Source: Paenibacillus_E violae (GTDB taxonomy: Bacteria > Bacillota > Bacilli > Paenibacillales > NBRC-103111). From it: a stretch of DNA of 64,000 nt. Under the pieces are notes generated by a model, which saw only the letters and a program-made list of their open reading frames with translations, made no database searches and had not been told where the DNA came from. The first letter of the stretch is position 1. Every line of letters starts with the position of its first letter. Below are positions 24,970 through 34,500 of this stretch, one piece after another. Where the stretch lies: NCBI RefSeq assembly GCF_032461945.1, contig NZ_JAWCUD010000007.1, positions 301,579 through 365,578 on the forward strand. The letters are read 5' to 3'. Made by a program: the position numbers and the translations under genes.

Positions 24970-25746
24970 ATGATTTGTATGGCTTTATTAGCTCACGAGA
25001 ATGAACAAGCATTGCGTAATCAAATTCGAAATATTCGGAAATATAATCCCCAGGATGTCCAAATCATCTTCTACAACGGCGGTCAGGATACGAATTTCGG
25101 TAAAAAGGTATGTGAGGACGAAAATGTCCTGTACTGTCCTTACAGCCGTCCTTTAAAGCAGCGTACCAGCGGCCGGTTTTTCTATGATGTCATGAGGTTT
25201 CTTGAGGATAAAAAAATAGCCTATGAGTACCTGGTTTATTTGGAGTATGACATCATGTTTGTCAATTCAGGGTTTCGCGAGTACTTGTTAAGTAAAATGG
25301 AAGGCTACGACTGCCTGGTTAAAATACTTCGCAAAGAAGTCGATCCGAAGAATGCCTCGTGGCCTCCTGCCAGAGACATGTGGAAGGACTGGGAACGGTG
25401 GAAGTCGATATTCGAGTCCGATGCCTTCTACCGCACCTCCTCTCCAATGTCCGTCTTCCGTCATGGCATCATTAAGAAGATGCTTGGAGGGCTGAATAAG
25501 AAGCGCCTGGAGCATCTGTTTGATACGTCGAACATTCCTTGTCTGGGTGAAATGTTATACATTACATTAGCCAAAAAATACGGCGGCAAATGCAAAATTT
25601 ACGGGGATAATACCAAACGGTTTCTAAGATTCCGACCCGCCATTACACGGAAAGAAATTAAAGAGGCCAAAAGCCGGTCTGACGTTATGTTCGTTCATCC
25701 CGTGAAAGACGCCGAAGTGCGTGATTGGATTTTTAATCAACCCTAG
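24970..25746 (+). CDS. Glycosyltransferase-like protein of the unnamed family, tandem copy 1
   Basis: First of three adjacent paralogues, 258 residues. It has the shared framework: MALLAHENEQALRNQIRNIR, IIFYNGGQDTNFGK, CPYSRPL, YEYLVYLEYDIMFV (DxD-like ExD site), FRHGIIKKMLGG, GEMLYITLAKKYGG and a C-terminal FVHPVKDAEVRDWIF. A GGAGGCTGCATTC ribosome binding site precedes the ATG. It has no tail, unlike the relatives at 13953 and 18559. At the equivalent of FNPMQVYRH it reads SSPMSVFRH, so it is somewhat divergent from its neighbours. A glycosyltransferase role is inferred from the DxD-like motif and context. Confidence 0.82.
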   Translation: MICMALLAHENEQALRNQIRNIRKYNPQDVQIIFYNGGQDTNFGKKVCEDENVLYCPYSRPLKQRTSGRFFYDVMRFLEDKKIAYEYLVYLEYDIMFVNSGFREYLLSKMEGYDCLVKILRKEVDPKNASWPPARDMWKDWERWKSIFESDAFYRTSSPMSVFRHGIIKKMLGGLNKKRLEHLFDTSNIPCLGEMLYITLAKKYGGKCKIYGDNTKRFLRFRPAITRKEIKEAKSRSDVMFVHPVKDAEVRDWIFNQP

Positions 25747-25757
25747 GAGGCTGGAAC

Positions 25758-26537
25758 ATGCTCTGTTTTGCACTGTTAGCGCATGCTGATGAAAACGCCC
25801 TCTACAAACAGATCCGTAACATTCGCAGATATAACCCGAATAACGTACACATTGTTTTGTACAACGGCGGACCGGATGCAAATTTCGGCAAAGCCCTTTG
25901 CAAAAAAATGAAAGTCATGTACTGCCCGTACAGCAGGCCATTGCAGAAGGGGAAGACGGGACGTTTCTACTATGATGTCATGAGATGGTTAGAGGAGAAG
26001 AACGTCAACTACGACTACTTAGTCTACACCGAATATGATGTGATGTTCGTCAATCACGGATTTGAACGCATGGTCGAGAATGAACTTAGGGACCACGACG
26101 CTCTTGTGAAATTAATCCGCCACGAGAAAGACCGTAAGCGCAATTGGTGGATTCCCGGCAAAACGATGTGGAAGGAATGGCATCGCTGGAAGCCGTTCTT
26201 CCAGACGGACGATTTCTATGGGACTTTTAATCCGATGCAAGTGTATAGGCATTCCATCCTGAAACGGATGTTGGCTATCATCGATACGCCTATGCTGGAA
26301 GAGCTTTTTAACGCTACGAATGTATACGCCTTAGGAGAGATGCTCTATATTACGCTAGCCAAAAAATGCGGTGGACGCTTAAAGGCTTACCCTAAACCGA
26401 GTGTAGATTACCTCCGCGTGTACCATCGCATTCGTCTGAACGACGCCAAAGAGGCCAGTCAGAAGCCCGAGGTCATGTTCGTCCATCCGGTCAAGGACGC
26501 TGAGGTTCGCGATTGGATTTTCAACCTTAAAAAATAA
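25758..26537 (+). CDS. Glycosyltransferase-like protein of the unnamed family, tandem copy 2
   Basis: Second tandem paralogue, 259 residues, 11 bases after copy 1. Conserved segments are FALLAHADENALYKQIRNIR, IVLYNGGPDANFGK, CPYSRPLQKGKTGRFYYDVM, YDYLVYTEYDVMFV, FNPMQVYRHSILKRML, GEMLYITLAKKCGG and VHPVKDAEVRDWIF, the last identical to copy 1. A GGAGGCTGGAAC site precedes the ATG. The near-identical ends argue for recent duplication or gene conversion. Probably each copy adds a different residue or acts on a different acceptor; that cannot be resolved from sequence. Confidence 0.82.
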   Translation: MLCFALLAHADENALYKQIRNIRRYNPNNVHIVLYNGGPDANFGKALCKKMKVMYCPYSRPLQKGKTGRFYYDVMRWLEEKNVNYDYLVYTEYDVMFVNHGFERMVENELRDHDALVKLIRHEKDRKRNWWIPGKTMWKEWHRWKPFFQTDDFYGTFNPMQVYRHSILKRMLAIIDTPMLEELFNATNVYALGEMLYITLAKKCGGRLKAYPKPSVDYLRVYHRIRLNDAKEASQKPEVMFVHPVKDAEVRDWIFNLKK

Positions 26538-26550
26538 AGGAGGAAGCCGC

Positions 26551-27321
26551 ATGATTTGTTTCGCTCTATTAGCCCACGAGAACGAACCTGCGCTTCGCCA
26601 ACAAATTAGAAACCTTCGGAAGTATAACCCGAATGCTTTTATCGTGCTTTATAATGGCGGCACCGACAGGAATTTCGGCAAAGAGGTATGCCAGAGCGAA
26701 CACATCCTCTACTGTCCTTACAGCAGACCCCTGCGCAGAGGACGGACCGGAAGATTCTTCTACGACGTCATGAGATGGCTGGAAGATACCCGAATTCCCT
26801 ATGAGTATTTGGTGTACACCGAATATGATGTGATGTTCATTCACGGCGGATTTGAGTCGTTCCTGAGCAATCACATGGAGGACTACGATTGTTTAGTAGA
26901 GGCCCTCAAAACAGAGACGACGCCTCACAAAAGCAATTGGACAACGGCACTCGGCATGTGGAAGGAGTGGGGTCTTTGGCAGCCGTTTTTCCAAAGCAAT
27001 CACTTCTACGGCACGTTTAACCCGATGCAGGTTTATCGGCATAGACTTGTGAAGAAGATGCTGGCCAGAGTGAACAAACCGCTATTCGAGCAAATTCTCG
27101 CCAAAACGGATGTTTTTGCGTTGGGAGAAATCCTGTACATGACGTTAGCCATGCAGTGCGGAGCCAGGTGCCAAGAATATCCTAGCAAAATCAGGCAGTG
27201 CTTCCGCTATCGGCCGAATATATCCTTGCAAGAAATTCAAGCGGCTTCACAGAAATCGGAAATCATGTTTGCTCATCCCGTCAAAGACGATTCTGTCCGC
27301 GCTTGGATAAGCGCATTATGA
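26551..27321 (+). CDS. Glycosyltransferase-like protein of the unnamed family, tandem copy 3
   Basis: Third tandem paralogue, 256 residues, 13 bases after copy 2. It reads FALLAHENEPALRQQIRNLR, IVLYNGGTDRNFGK, CPYSRPLRRGRTGRFFYDVM, YEYLVYTEYDVMFI, FNPMQVYRHRLVKKML, GEILYMTLAMQCGA and AHPVKDDSVRAWI. AAAGGAGGAAGCC precedes the ATG. It is as similar to copy 2 as copy 2 is to copy 1 in the regions compared by eye. The three are probably one transcript with glf upstream and the epimerase downstream. Confidence 0.82.
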   Translation: MICFALLAHENEPALRQQIRNLRKYNPNAFIVLYNGGTDRNFGKEVCQSEHILYCPYSRPLRRGRTGRFFYDVMRWLEDTRIPYEYLVYTEYDVMFIHGGFESFLSNHMEDYDCLVEALKTETTPHKSNWTTALGMWKEWGLWQPFFQSNHFYGTFNPMQVYRHRLVKKMLARVNKPLFEQILAKTDVFALGEILYMTLAMQCGARCQEYPSKIRQCFRYRPNISLQEIQAASQKSEIMFAHPVKDDSVRAWISAL

Positions 27322-27343
27322 TCAAGCAGCCAAGGAGGAAACC

Positions 27344-28312
27344 ATGATGAAACAAAAAATTCTGGTTACCGGGGGGGCGGGATTCATCGGAAGCCACCTG
27401 GTGGACTCTCTTCTCTTGGACGATAACTACGAAGTGCTTGTGATCGATAACTTTGACGACTACTATGAGCGCAAAGTGAAAGAGAACAACATTCAAAATC
27501 ACTTGCGTTCACCTAGATATGAACTAATCGAAGCCGACATACGAGACAGAGCCGGCATGGACCGCATATTCAGTGCTTGGAAACCGGACGCCGTCGTCCA
27601 TTTGGCCGCCAAAGCCGGGGTCCGGCCATCCCTCGAAATCCCGAGCACCTACGTCGATGTCAATCTTGCGGGCACGGTCAATCTGCTGGATGCTGCCGTC
27701 AAATACGGCGTTTCCAAGTTTGTTTTTGGATCGTCCAGTTCGGTGTACGGCTTGAATGACAAGGTGCCGTTCTCGGAGACGGACCCTACCCTGCTCATCG
27801 CCTCGCCATACGGCGCCACCAAAGCTTCAGGCGAAGCGCTGTGCCGCAGCTACAGCCATTGTTTCGGCTTGCCGATTGTCGCTCTGCGCTTCTTCACGGT
27901 ATTCGGTCCCCGTCAGCGACCGGATTTGGCCATTCATCTGTTCGCCAAAAAAATCGCAAAAGGTGAACCCCTTTCCCTGTTCGGAGACGGCACGACCAGT
28001 CGCGATTATACGTATGTAGCCGATATCGTTGCGGGGATTCGTAAATCCATCGATTTCGACCATCCCGGTTACGAAGTGTTTAACCTCGGGAACGACCACC
28101 CGACCAGTTTGTTGGACCTTGTCACCGCGTTGGAGAATGCGATGAACAAGAAGGCAATCATCCACTGGAAGCCGATGCAGATCGGCGATGTCCCACGAAC
28201 ATGGGCCAACTTTGAGAAAGCGCACACACTATTGGGCTACACGCCATCGACGAGCTTGGAGGTTGGCATTGAGCGCTTCGTGCAGTGGCTGGAAGAGGAG
28301 TCGCTGGCTTAA
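27344..28312 (+). CDS. NAD-dependent NDP-sugar epimerase, UDP-glucuronate 4-epimerase-like
   Basis: This 322-residue extended SDR has VTGGAGFIGSHLVDSLL, the DNFDDYYERKVKENNI segment characteristic of UDP-glucuronate 4-epimerases, HLAAKAGVRPSLEIPSTYVD, SSSSVYG, the catalytic PYGATKASGE and RFFTVFGPRQRPDLAIHLF. The likely reaction is UDP-glucuronate to UDP-galacturonate, using the product of ugd at 21428. GalE-type activity (UDP-glucose/UDP-galactose), which would feed Glf, is an alternative. CAAGGAGGAAACC precedes adjacent ATGs at 27344 and 27347. Last gene of the plus-strand run starting at 23014. Confidence 0.88.
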   Translation: MMKQKILVTGGAGFIGSHLVDSLLLDDNYEVLVIDNFDDYYERKVKENNIQNHLRSPRYELIEADIRDRAGMDRIFSAWKPDAVVHLAAKAGVRPSLEIPSTYVDVNLAGTVNLLDAAVKYGVSKFVFGSSSSVYGLNDKVPFSETDPTLLIASPYGATKASGEALCRSYSHCFGLPIVALRFFTVFGPRQRPDLAIHLFAKKIAKGEPLSLFGDGTTSRDYTYVADIVAGIRKSIDFDHPGYEVFNLGNDHPTSLLDLVTALENAMNKKAIIHWKPMQIGDVPRTWANFEKAHTLLGYTPSTSLEVGIERFVQWLEEESLA

Positions 28313-29046
28313 GCGGCTTGATTTGCAGCCGCTGGTGGCGGCGGCGGGGGCGCAGAGCGGTCGGCCAACTATGCACCGCCCACGCCACTCTTCGCTGCCG
28401 TCTCGCAGTCGCCCGCAACCGTCTTGAACCCCAAAAAGGCCAACCGCAAAGTTGGCCTTCGTTTACATATGCTACTTGTAAGATAACGCCGATTCCTCCA
28501 GCTATTTGCTGCAAATGTTCCACTTTTTCCTATGTAGCTGGATTTTTCGGCGTTAATTTCGCCGAGTATGCCCGATTCTCGACTCCTACCGGCGATTTAG
28601 CTAGAGTTTCTACCGTTATTTCGTTCCCTGCCACTGAGCAGCGCAGATTAACGGTAGTTTTTCCATCTCCCTTAGCTGCAGCACATCAGTGGATGCTCAC
28701 CTTGCAGCATATAAAGGAACCTGAGGGCGCTATTTGTGCCCTCGGGTCTGTTTTTACATTCTTGGGGAACTACGGGGACTTATTTCAACGATTTGGGCGA
28801 AAGTCCAGCCCAATCCGTTGAAATAAGGGACCATAGTTCCCCTTCCTTGTGTAAAAGGGCCTATTTCGCAGAAATAGCGCCCTGTAGTTCCCCCGAGCTG
28901 GCCGCAATCCCGGCCTCGGGCCCTGCTCCGGCTCTTTCTCTGGCTCCAGCTTCAGCATCGATCACCCGCTCGGTCTCCGCCGGCTCCACACTCCCTAGCC
29001 GGTCCCTGCGGCACCTAACAGGCGGCGACTCCCCGCAACCGCTCCC
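28313..29046. repeat. Gene-free stretch rich in inverted repeats, including GGGAACTA/TAGTTCCC elements
   Basis: No convincing gene lies here. The left part (28320-28430) is very GC-rich. AACGCCGA at 28485-28492 and TCGGCGTT at 28547-28554 bound a 70-base imperfect palindrome with internal CCAGCTA/TAGCTGG. CTACCGTTA (28610-28618) pairs with TAACGGTAG (28649-28657). A long hairpin runs from GGGAACTA at 28765 to TAGTTCCC at 28834-28841, with matching arms of the type TTATTTCAACG. A further TAGTTCCC is at 28885-28892. The last two are members of a family also found at 38881-39058 and 51647-51823. The stretch separates convergent genes. Confidence 0.7.
28432..28459 (-). terminator. Hairpin terminator between convergent genes
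   Basis: AAGGCCAAC (28436-28444) pairs with GTTGGCCTT (28451-28459). Read on the minus strand it is followed by TTT after the stem and would stop transcription from 29047. On the plus strand the T-run is interrupted. Confidence 0.6.
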
Positions 29047-30189
29047 TCATACATACAGCTCCAGCAATCGCTTGGCAACGTGCTGGAACCCATAGTTGCC
29101 TTCCACAAATTTGCGGCCAGCACGGCCTAACTCATCCGCTTTCGACGGATTCGTGAAGATGTGGCTGATCGAGTTCGCGAATGCCCATGGATCGGTATAG
29201 GCGCTTATGACGATTCCGTTCTTATGATTCGATATGATCTCGGCATTGCCCCCACGATTCGTCGTAATAATCGGGAGGCCCGCCCCCATGGCCTCATAAT
29301 GCACTCTAGCAAGTGGCTCCTGCCACTGGGAACTGCAGACGAACACATCCCCGAGCAAGTAAATCGAGGGAATCTTGCTTGGAGGCACAAAGTTCGTGAA
29401 CACAACTCTGTCTTTCCCCAGCGAATCGCCAAGCCTTCGCAAATTCGATATATAATCGTCTACACGGTTATCGCTGAACCATTTGCTTCCGACAATGACC
29501 AGCACGGCGTCATCATGTTTTTTGACGACCCGCTGCATGGCCTGCAGCAGAACATCAGCCCCTTTATTGGCGGACAGCCGTCCAACGAATAACACAACTT
29601 TTTTATTTTCGACGCCGTATTTTTTGCGCAATGCCTTTCTTTCAGCCTGAGCATCTTCCCGCCATATGGGTTTGTACTGCTCCAGATTGATGCCAGAGTA
29701 CACCGTCTTCACCTTACTTGCAGCTTCAGGGTAACGATCCACAATTGTTTTTCCAATATAGTTGGAGATGGACATGATGTTGTGGGTTATTTTAACCACT
29801 TGACGACCCTTGTCATCCGGCAGTTTCTCTTGGCGAAACATCTCATTATGACAGCTCAAAACAACCCGGCTCTCAGGCATAGCTTGCTTGATGATAGGGA
29901 CATACATGGGACGGTTAAACACATGAATAACATCAAATGTCCGATTACTACTCCTCATTTTTTTCAACTCGTTGGCAACATTTAGTTGATAATCATTTTT
30001 CGCAACCCGGATATAGGTCACACCTTTTACTACCTCCCGGTCACGAAGGTCATTATCTTTTATGCAAAATACCGTTATTTCATGGCTCTCGCTTAAATAG
30101 GGAATCACGCCATCGATGAAAATTTGAATAGCTCCTCCCCGGATAGAAGGAACGGTTAGCATTTCCGTACAAACCAAAGCAATCCTCAC
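29047..30189 (-). CDS. CotSA-like glycosyltransferase family 4 protein
   Basis: This GT4 protein closely matches the one at 17336: MRIALVCTEMLTVPSIRGGA at the start, VVLFVGRLSANKGADVLLQA, VCSSQWQEPLARVHYEAMGAG with EX7E, and ITTNRGGNAEII. I chose GTG at 30189, eight bases after GGAG, because it aligns with the ATG of the 17336 gene. A start at 30219 would add ten residues without a ribosome binding site. 380 residues, cytosolic. It lies 26 bases after another GT4 gene (30216), likely co-transcribed. It is presumably a glycan assembly enzyme of the coat. Confidence 0.9.
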   Translation of the reverse strand: MRIALVCTEMLTVPSIRGGAIQIFIDGVIPYLSESHEITVFCIKDNDLRDREVVKGVTYIRVAKNDYQLNVANELKKMRSSNRTFDVIHVFNRPMYVPIIKQAMPESRVVLSCHNEMFRQEKLPDDKGRQVVKITHNIMSISNYIGKTIVDRYPEAASKVKTVYSGINLEQYKPIWREDAQAERKALRKKYGVENKKVVLFVGRLSANKGADVLLQAMQRVVKKHDDAVLVIVGSKWFSDNRVDDYISNLRRLGDSLGKDRVVFTNFVPPSKIPSIYLLGDVFVCSSQWQEPLARVHYEAMGAGLPIITTNRGGNAEIISNHKNGIVISAYTDPWAFANSISHIFTNPSKADELGRAGRKFVEGNYGFQHVAKRLLELYV

Positions 30190-30215
30190 ACTGTTCACTC
30201 CAATCGTATACGGTT

Positions 30216-31349
30216 TCATGTGGTTTGATATAAATTCGATAGTCGTTGCGCATACTTCTCAAAGTTATAACGATCCGTAATCAATTTCCTGTTCTCGCGT
30301 CCTATTCGGATGCGTTTCTCTTGGTTGCTTAATAACGTGATGATGGCCTGAGCGTAAGCTCTTGGGTCTGTATAACGATCAATGATATAACCGTTTTTCT
30401 CATTTAGAACAAGCTCAGGATTCCCCCCTCGATTCGAGCTGATGATCGGTATGCCGGCTGCCATAGCCTCATACTGAACTCTTGCAAGCGGCTCCTGCCA
30501 TTGGGATGGGACCACAAGCACATCGCTCATCGTATAGTAGCTGGGAAGCCTGTCTACCGGTATAAAATTGGTAAAATATATATAAGAGGACACAGCCATA
30601 GCTCTTTTTCGAAGTTTCGTGACATAAGTGCTAATGGTCCGGTCGCCATACCACTTACTACCAATGATCACTAGCGCTGTTTTGGGATATTTTCTGATGA
30701 CGAGCTTCATGGCGTTAATTAGATGATGACAGCCTTTTTTGGGCAGCAGCCTGCCAACAAAGAGGACGACATGGAAGCCAGGAGGGATACCCAATTCTCC
30801 CTTTAGCTTTTCAGCGATCTTTTTACCTTCTCTGGTAAAATGAGGCGTAAATCGCTTAGGGTCTTCTCCCGTATAAAGCGTGGTGATTTTGCTGCTGACT
30901 GCAGGAATGGTTTTGATGATGTCCTGTGCAACGAATTTACTGACCGTAATGAGGTGATCGGCTAACTCAAAAGCGTGAAGTGCAGCCTGATCACGGGTCT
31001 CGTGATTGATCAATAAATTGTGAAGCGATAAATAAACGCGGGCAGCCGGAACGGCGCTCTTCATTTCTTCAACCCAATTCGGTCTATTAAATAATTGAAC
31101 TACGTCAAATAGTTGCTTTTCACAGTAACTCAGCACGTCATTGAAATAAGTGGATTGGTCATAACGAATGAATCTCACACCATTCATCCGTTCATCATTG
31201 CTGAGCGAAGGATCCTGTATCGAAAAAATCGTAACCGAATGACCCAATCTGCTTAAATAAGGAGCCATGCGATCAATCAATAACTCAATCGCTCCGCTTT
31301 TGATCGGTGGACACGGCAAAGAATCCGGGCAGACTAAGGCAATTTTCAT
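30216..31349 (-). CDS. Glycosyltransferase family 4 protein
   Basis: This 377-residue GT-B fold enzyme starts MKIALVCPDSLPCPPIKSGA at ATG 31349, behind AAAGGAGGACTTTC. An ATG at 31379 lacks a site and extends beyond the family start. The C-terminal half has VVLFVGRLLPKKGCHHLINA, VPSQWQEPLARVQYEAMAAG with EX7E, and ISSNRGGNPELV. It is a more distant paralogue of the enzymes at 17336 and 29047. It is encoded just downstream of the giant repeat-protein gene, separated from it by a terminator, so it probably has its own promoter in the ~155-base gap. Confidence 0.9.
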   Translation of the reverse strand: MKIALVCPDSLPCPPIKSGAIELLIDRMAPYLSRLGHSVTIFSIQDPSLSNDERMNGVRFIRYDQSTYFNDVLSYCEKQLFDVVQLFNRPNWVEEMKSAVPAARVYLSLHNLLINHETRDQAALHAFELADHLITVSKFVAQDIIKTIPAVSSKITTLYTGEDPKRFTPHFTREGKKIAEKLKGELGIPPGFHVVLFVGRLLPKKGCHHLINAMKLVIRKYPKTALVIIGSKWYGDRTISTYVTKLRKRAMAVSSYIYFTNFIPVDRLPSYYTMSDVLVVPSQWQEPLARVQYEAMAAGIPIISSNRGGNPELVLNEKNGYIIDRYTDPRAYAQAIITLLSNQEKRIRIGRENRKLITDRYNFEKYAQRLSNLYQTT

Positions 31350-31455
31350 GAAAGTCCTCCTTTCGTAGATGCATGCCATTAAGGTTATTCTATATCCTAT
31401 TCTTCATGACGCATAAATGTTTGTACATATCCAAAAAAAGCTCCGCGAATCACAC

Positions 31456-31490
31456 ACAAAAAAGGATCACGCCCAATAGACGCGATCCTT
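31456..31490 (-). terminator. Terminator of the giant repeat-protein gene
   Basis: On the minus strand AAGGATCGCG pairs with CGTGATCCTT (one G-T wobble) and is followed by TTTTTT. It lies just past the stop codon at 31504. Confidence 0.85.
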
Positions 31491-31503
31491 ATCGAGGAAG
31501 TCA

Positions 31504-34500
31504 TTATCCTTTTGTTCCTATGGAAATCCAGTTAATGATTCCGTACGCGTCCGGTGAAAAACGGGAACGCACAATGATCATTTGCGCTGAATTCGTTTGT
31601 TTTTGTTTGATAACGGCATAACACGAAGGGTGACTGGTTGTCGCTGTGATGACATAGTTAACATCGGCATACGGCTCATCAAAGAGTAACGTGACTTCGA
31701 CGATTTCGTCCTGCACTTTTAATTCAAAAGGAACCAAACCGAATTGTTGCAGAGCCCCCGGCTTTGCCGCAGGAGTGTGCACGGCATTGAAGCTAAGCTT
31801 GCTCTCATCCACACTGCCAGCCGCCAGCTTCGTACCTTCGACTGCGCCCTCAGCCAGATGTTCCCCTTGAACGGCGCCGGCGATTATTTTACTGCTGTCT
31901 ACACTACCCGGCGACAGATGGAAACTGCTGATCGCGCCAGATACCAGCTTGCTGCCGTCCACACTGCCCGGCGCCAGCTTGCCGCTATCCACGCTGTTCG
32001 CAGCCAGTTTGGAACTGTCAACGCAGCCTGCTCCAAGATGGAAAGCGCTAATCGTGCCGGAAACCAACTTGCTGCCATCGATACTGTTCGCTTGAAGCTT
32101 AGCGCCATTCAAAGCACCTTCCGCAAGATGTTCACCGCTGACCGCACCAGCTGCCAAAATGCTGCCATCGATGCTGCCTGCCGCCAGCTTCGAGCCACTC
32201 AATGCGCCGTCGGCCAAGTGATCTCCCGTCACTGCGCCCAGGGCCAACTTACTGCCGTCCACGCTATTTACGGCCAGTTTGCTGCTGTCGATCGCGCCAT
32301 CTGCGATATGGCTGCCGTTTACCGCACCGGCTGCAAGTTTGCTGCTATCGATACTGCTTGCTTTGAGCTTGGCGCCGTCTAAAGCACCTTCCGCAAGATG
32401 TTCGCTGCTCACCGCACCGGCTGCCAACTTGCTGCCATCCACGCTGCCAGCGGATATATGATAGCTGCTGATCGCGTTGGAGGCTAATTTGCTGCCGTCT
32501 ATGCTTCCTGCCGCCAGTTTTGCGCCAAACAAGGCTCCGTCAGCCAAATGGTCTCCTGTGACTGCGCCAGCGGACAATTTACTGCTGTCTACGCTGTTCG
32601 CAGCCAGCTTGCCGCTGTCAATCGCGCCATCCACGATATGGCTGCCGTTCACTGAGCCAGCGGTCAACTTGCTGCCGTCGACACTGCCAGCCGCCAGCTT
32701 CATTGCATCCACTACGCCGTCAGCGAGATGGTAGTTGCTTACTGCACCAGCTACCAGCTTACTGCCGTCCACGCTGCCTGTTGCCAGTTTCGCGCCTGTC
32801 ACAGAGCTCGCACTAAGATGCTCGCTGCTCACTGCGTTCTCCACAAGTTTGCTGCCGTCCACACTAAGCGCCGCCAGCTTGCTGCCGTTTACTGCGCCTG
32901 GTGCGATATGATCGCTGTTCACTGCACCGGACACCAACTTGCTGCTGTCCACGCTGCCGGGTGCCAACTTCGCTCCGTTGATTACTCCGTCAACCAGGTG
33001 ATCTGTTTTTACAGCCCCAACTGCCAGCTTAGAGCTAACGACACTGCTGTCCGCCAGCTTCGACCCATCAACGATGCCTGCTACCAGATGGCTTCGCAGC
33101 ACAGCGCCTTCTGCCAGCTTCGTGGAGTCAATGATACTGTCCGCCAAATGCTCCCGTTGAATTGCGCTTGGAACCACTTTGCTGCTGTCCACGCTACCTT
33201 TTGCGAGCTTGCTGGCGTCAATCACTCCGTCCACGATGTGCTCATGGTTCACAGCACCTGCGGTCAGCTTGCTGCTGTCCACACTGCCTGTCGCCAATTT
33301 CGCGCCATACACCGAGCTATCCGCAAGATGATAATTGCTAATTGCGCCAAGGCTCAATTTGGTGCCATCCACGGAATTTGCCGCAAGATTGTTATTCTCG
33401 ACCGCAGCGTCTGCCAGATGCTCATGGACGATAATGCCAAGTCCAAGCTTCGCTCCGCTAACGGCGCCATCGGCCAATTTATCGCCGGTCACAGCTCCAG
33501 CTGTCAGCTTCGCACTATCCACGCTTTCCTTTGCCAACTTCGCGCCAGTCACCGCGCCTTCCGCGATATGCTCGCTGCCAATCGCCCGTGCAGCCAACTT
33601 CGCGCTGCTGATCGCTCCATCGGCCAAATGCCTTGAGCTTAACGCACCGGCTACCAGCTTACTGCCGTGTATGCTCTCATTAGCCAGCTTCGCTGCCGTA
33701 ATCGCGCCGTCAACAATATGCTCACTGTGCACGGACTTGCTGGAGATTTTGCGACCTGTTACGCTGGAATCAGCCAGTTTAGCTTCAGTAACGGCTTGCT
33801 CTCCTAGTTTGCTAGTCGTTACGACTTGCTCCTGCAATGACCGGGTAGAGATCGCTCCGGGTTGCATATGCTGCGAACTAACTGCTCCATTCGCCAGCTT
33901 ATCTTCGGTGACTGCCCCTTTCGCAAGCGTTTCTCCGGTAATGGATTGTTCCATTAACTTCGTTCCATCCAAGCTCCTGTCAGCAAAAATATTGAGTGTA
34001 ATCGAGCCTTGCGCCAAGTGCTGGGACGAAATCGCCCCCGGCTTCAGATGGCTGCCATCGATACTATTTTCCTGAAGATGACGAGTTTCAATGCTCATGG
34101 AAGCAATTTTTGTACCAGTCACCGCTTCTTCAGCAATTTTACTTGTCGTAATCGTTTGATCCTGCAAATGCTGCGTTGTCACTGCCTCTTCAGCAATATG
34201 ATCGCGCCCAATCGCCGATTCCACGATTTGTTCAGCGCCAATCTCGCCATTCCCGATATGCTCTGAACGTATAGCGCCTAAGCCCAGCTTCTCACTCGTA
34301 ATGATTCCATCCAGCAGGTGAGTCGTTCCAATCGTCTCTGGTGAAAGATGGATACCAAGAATTGCCCCTTCGGCCAAATGCTCGCTCGCCACGATCCCTT
34401 GGTGCAAATGCTCGGCTGTGATTGAACTTGCCGCAAGCTTATCAGAGGTCACACTGTGCGGTTTCAGCTTCGACGTATCCACGCTGCCTGCTGCCAATAG

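Noticed and set aside
28285..28821. Open frames of 178 and 121 codons downstream of the epimerase gene
   Set aside because: They cross inverted repeats and terminator-like hairpins and have low-complexity Arg/Gly/Ser-rich translations.
32728..33636. Long plus-strand open frame (302 codons) and others opposite the giant repeat gene
   Set aside because: They are antisense by-products of the repeat composition, lack ribosome binding sites and have repetitive translations.
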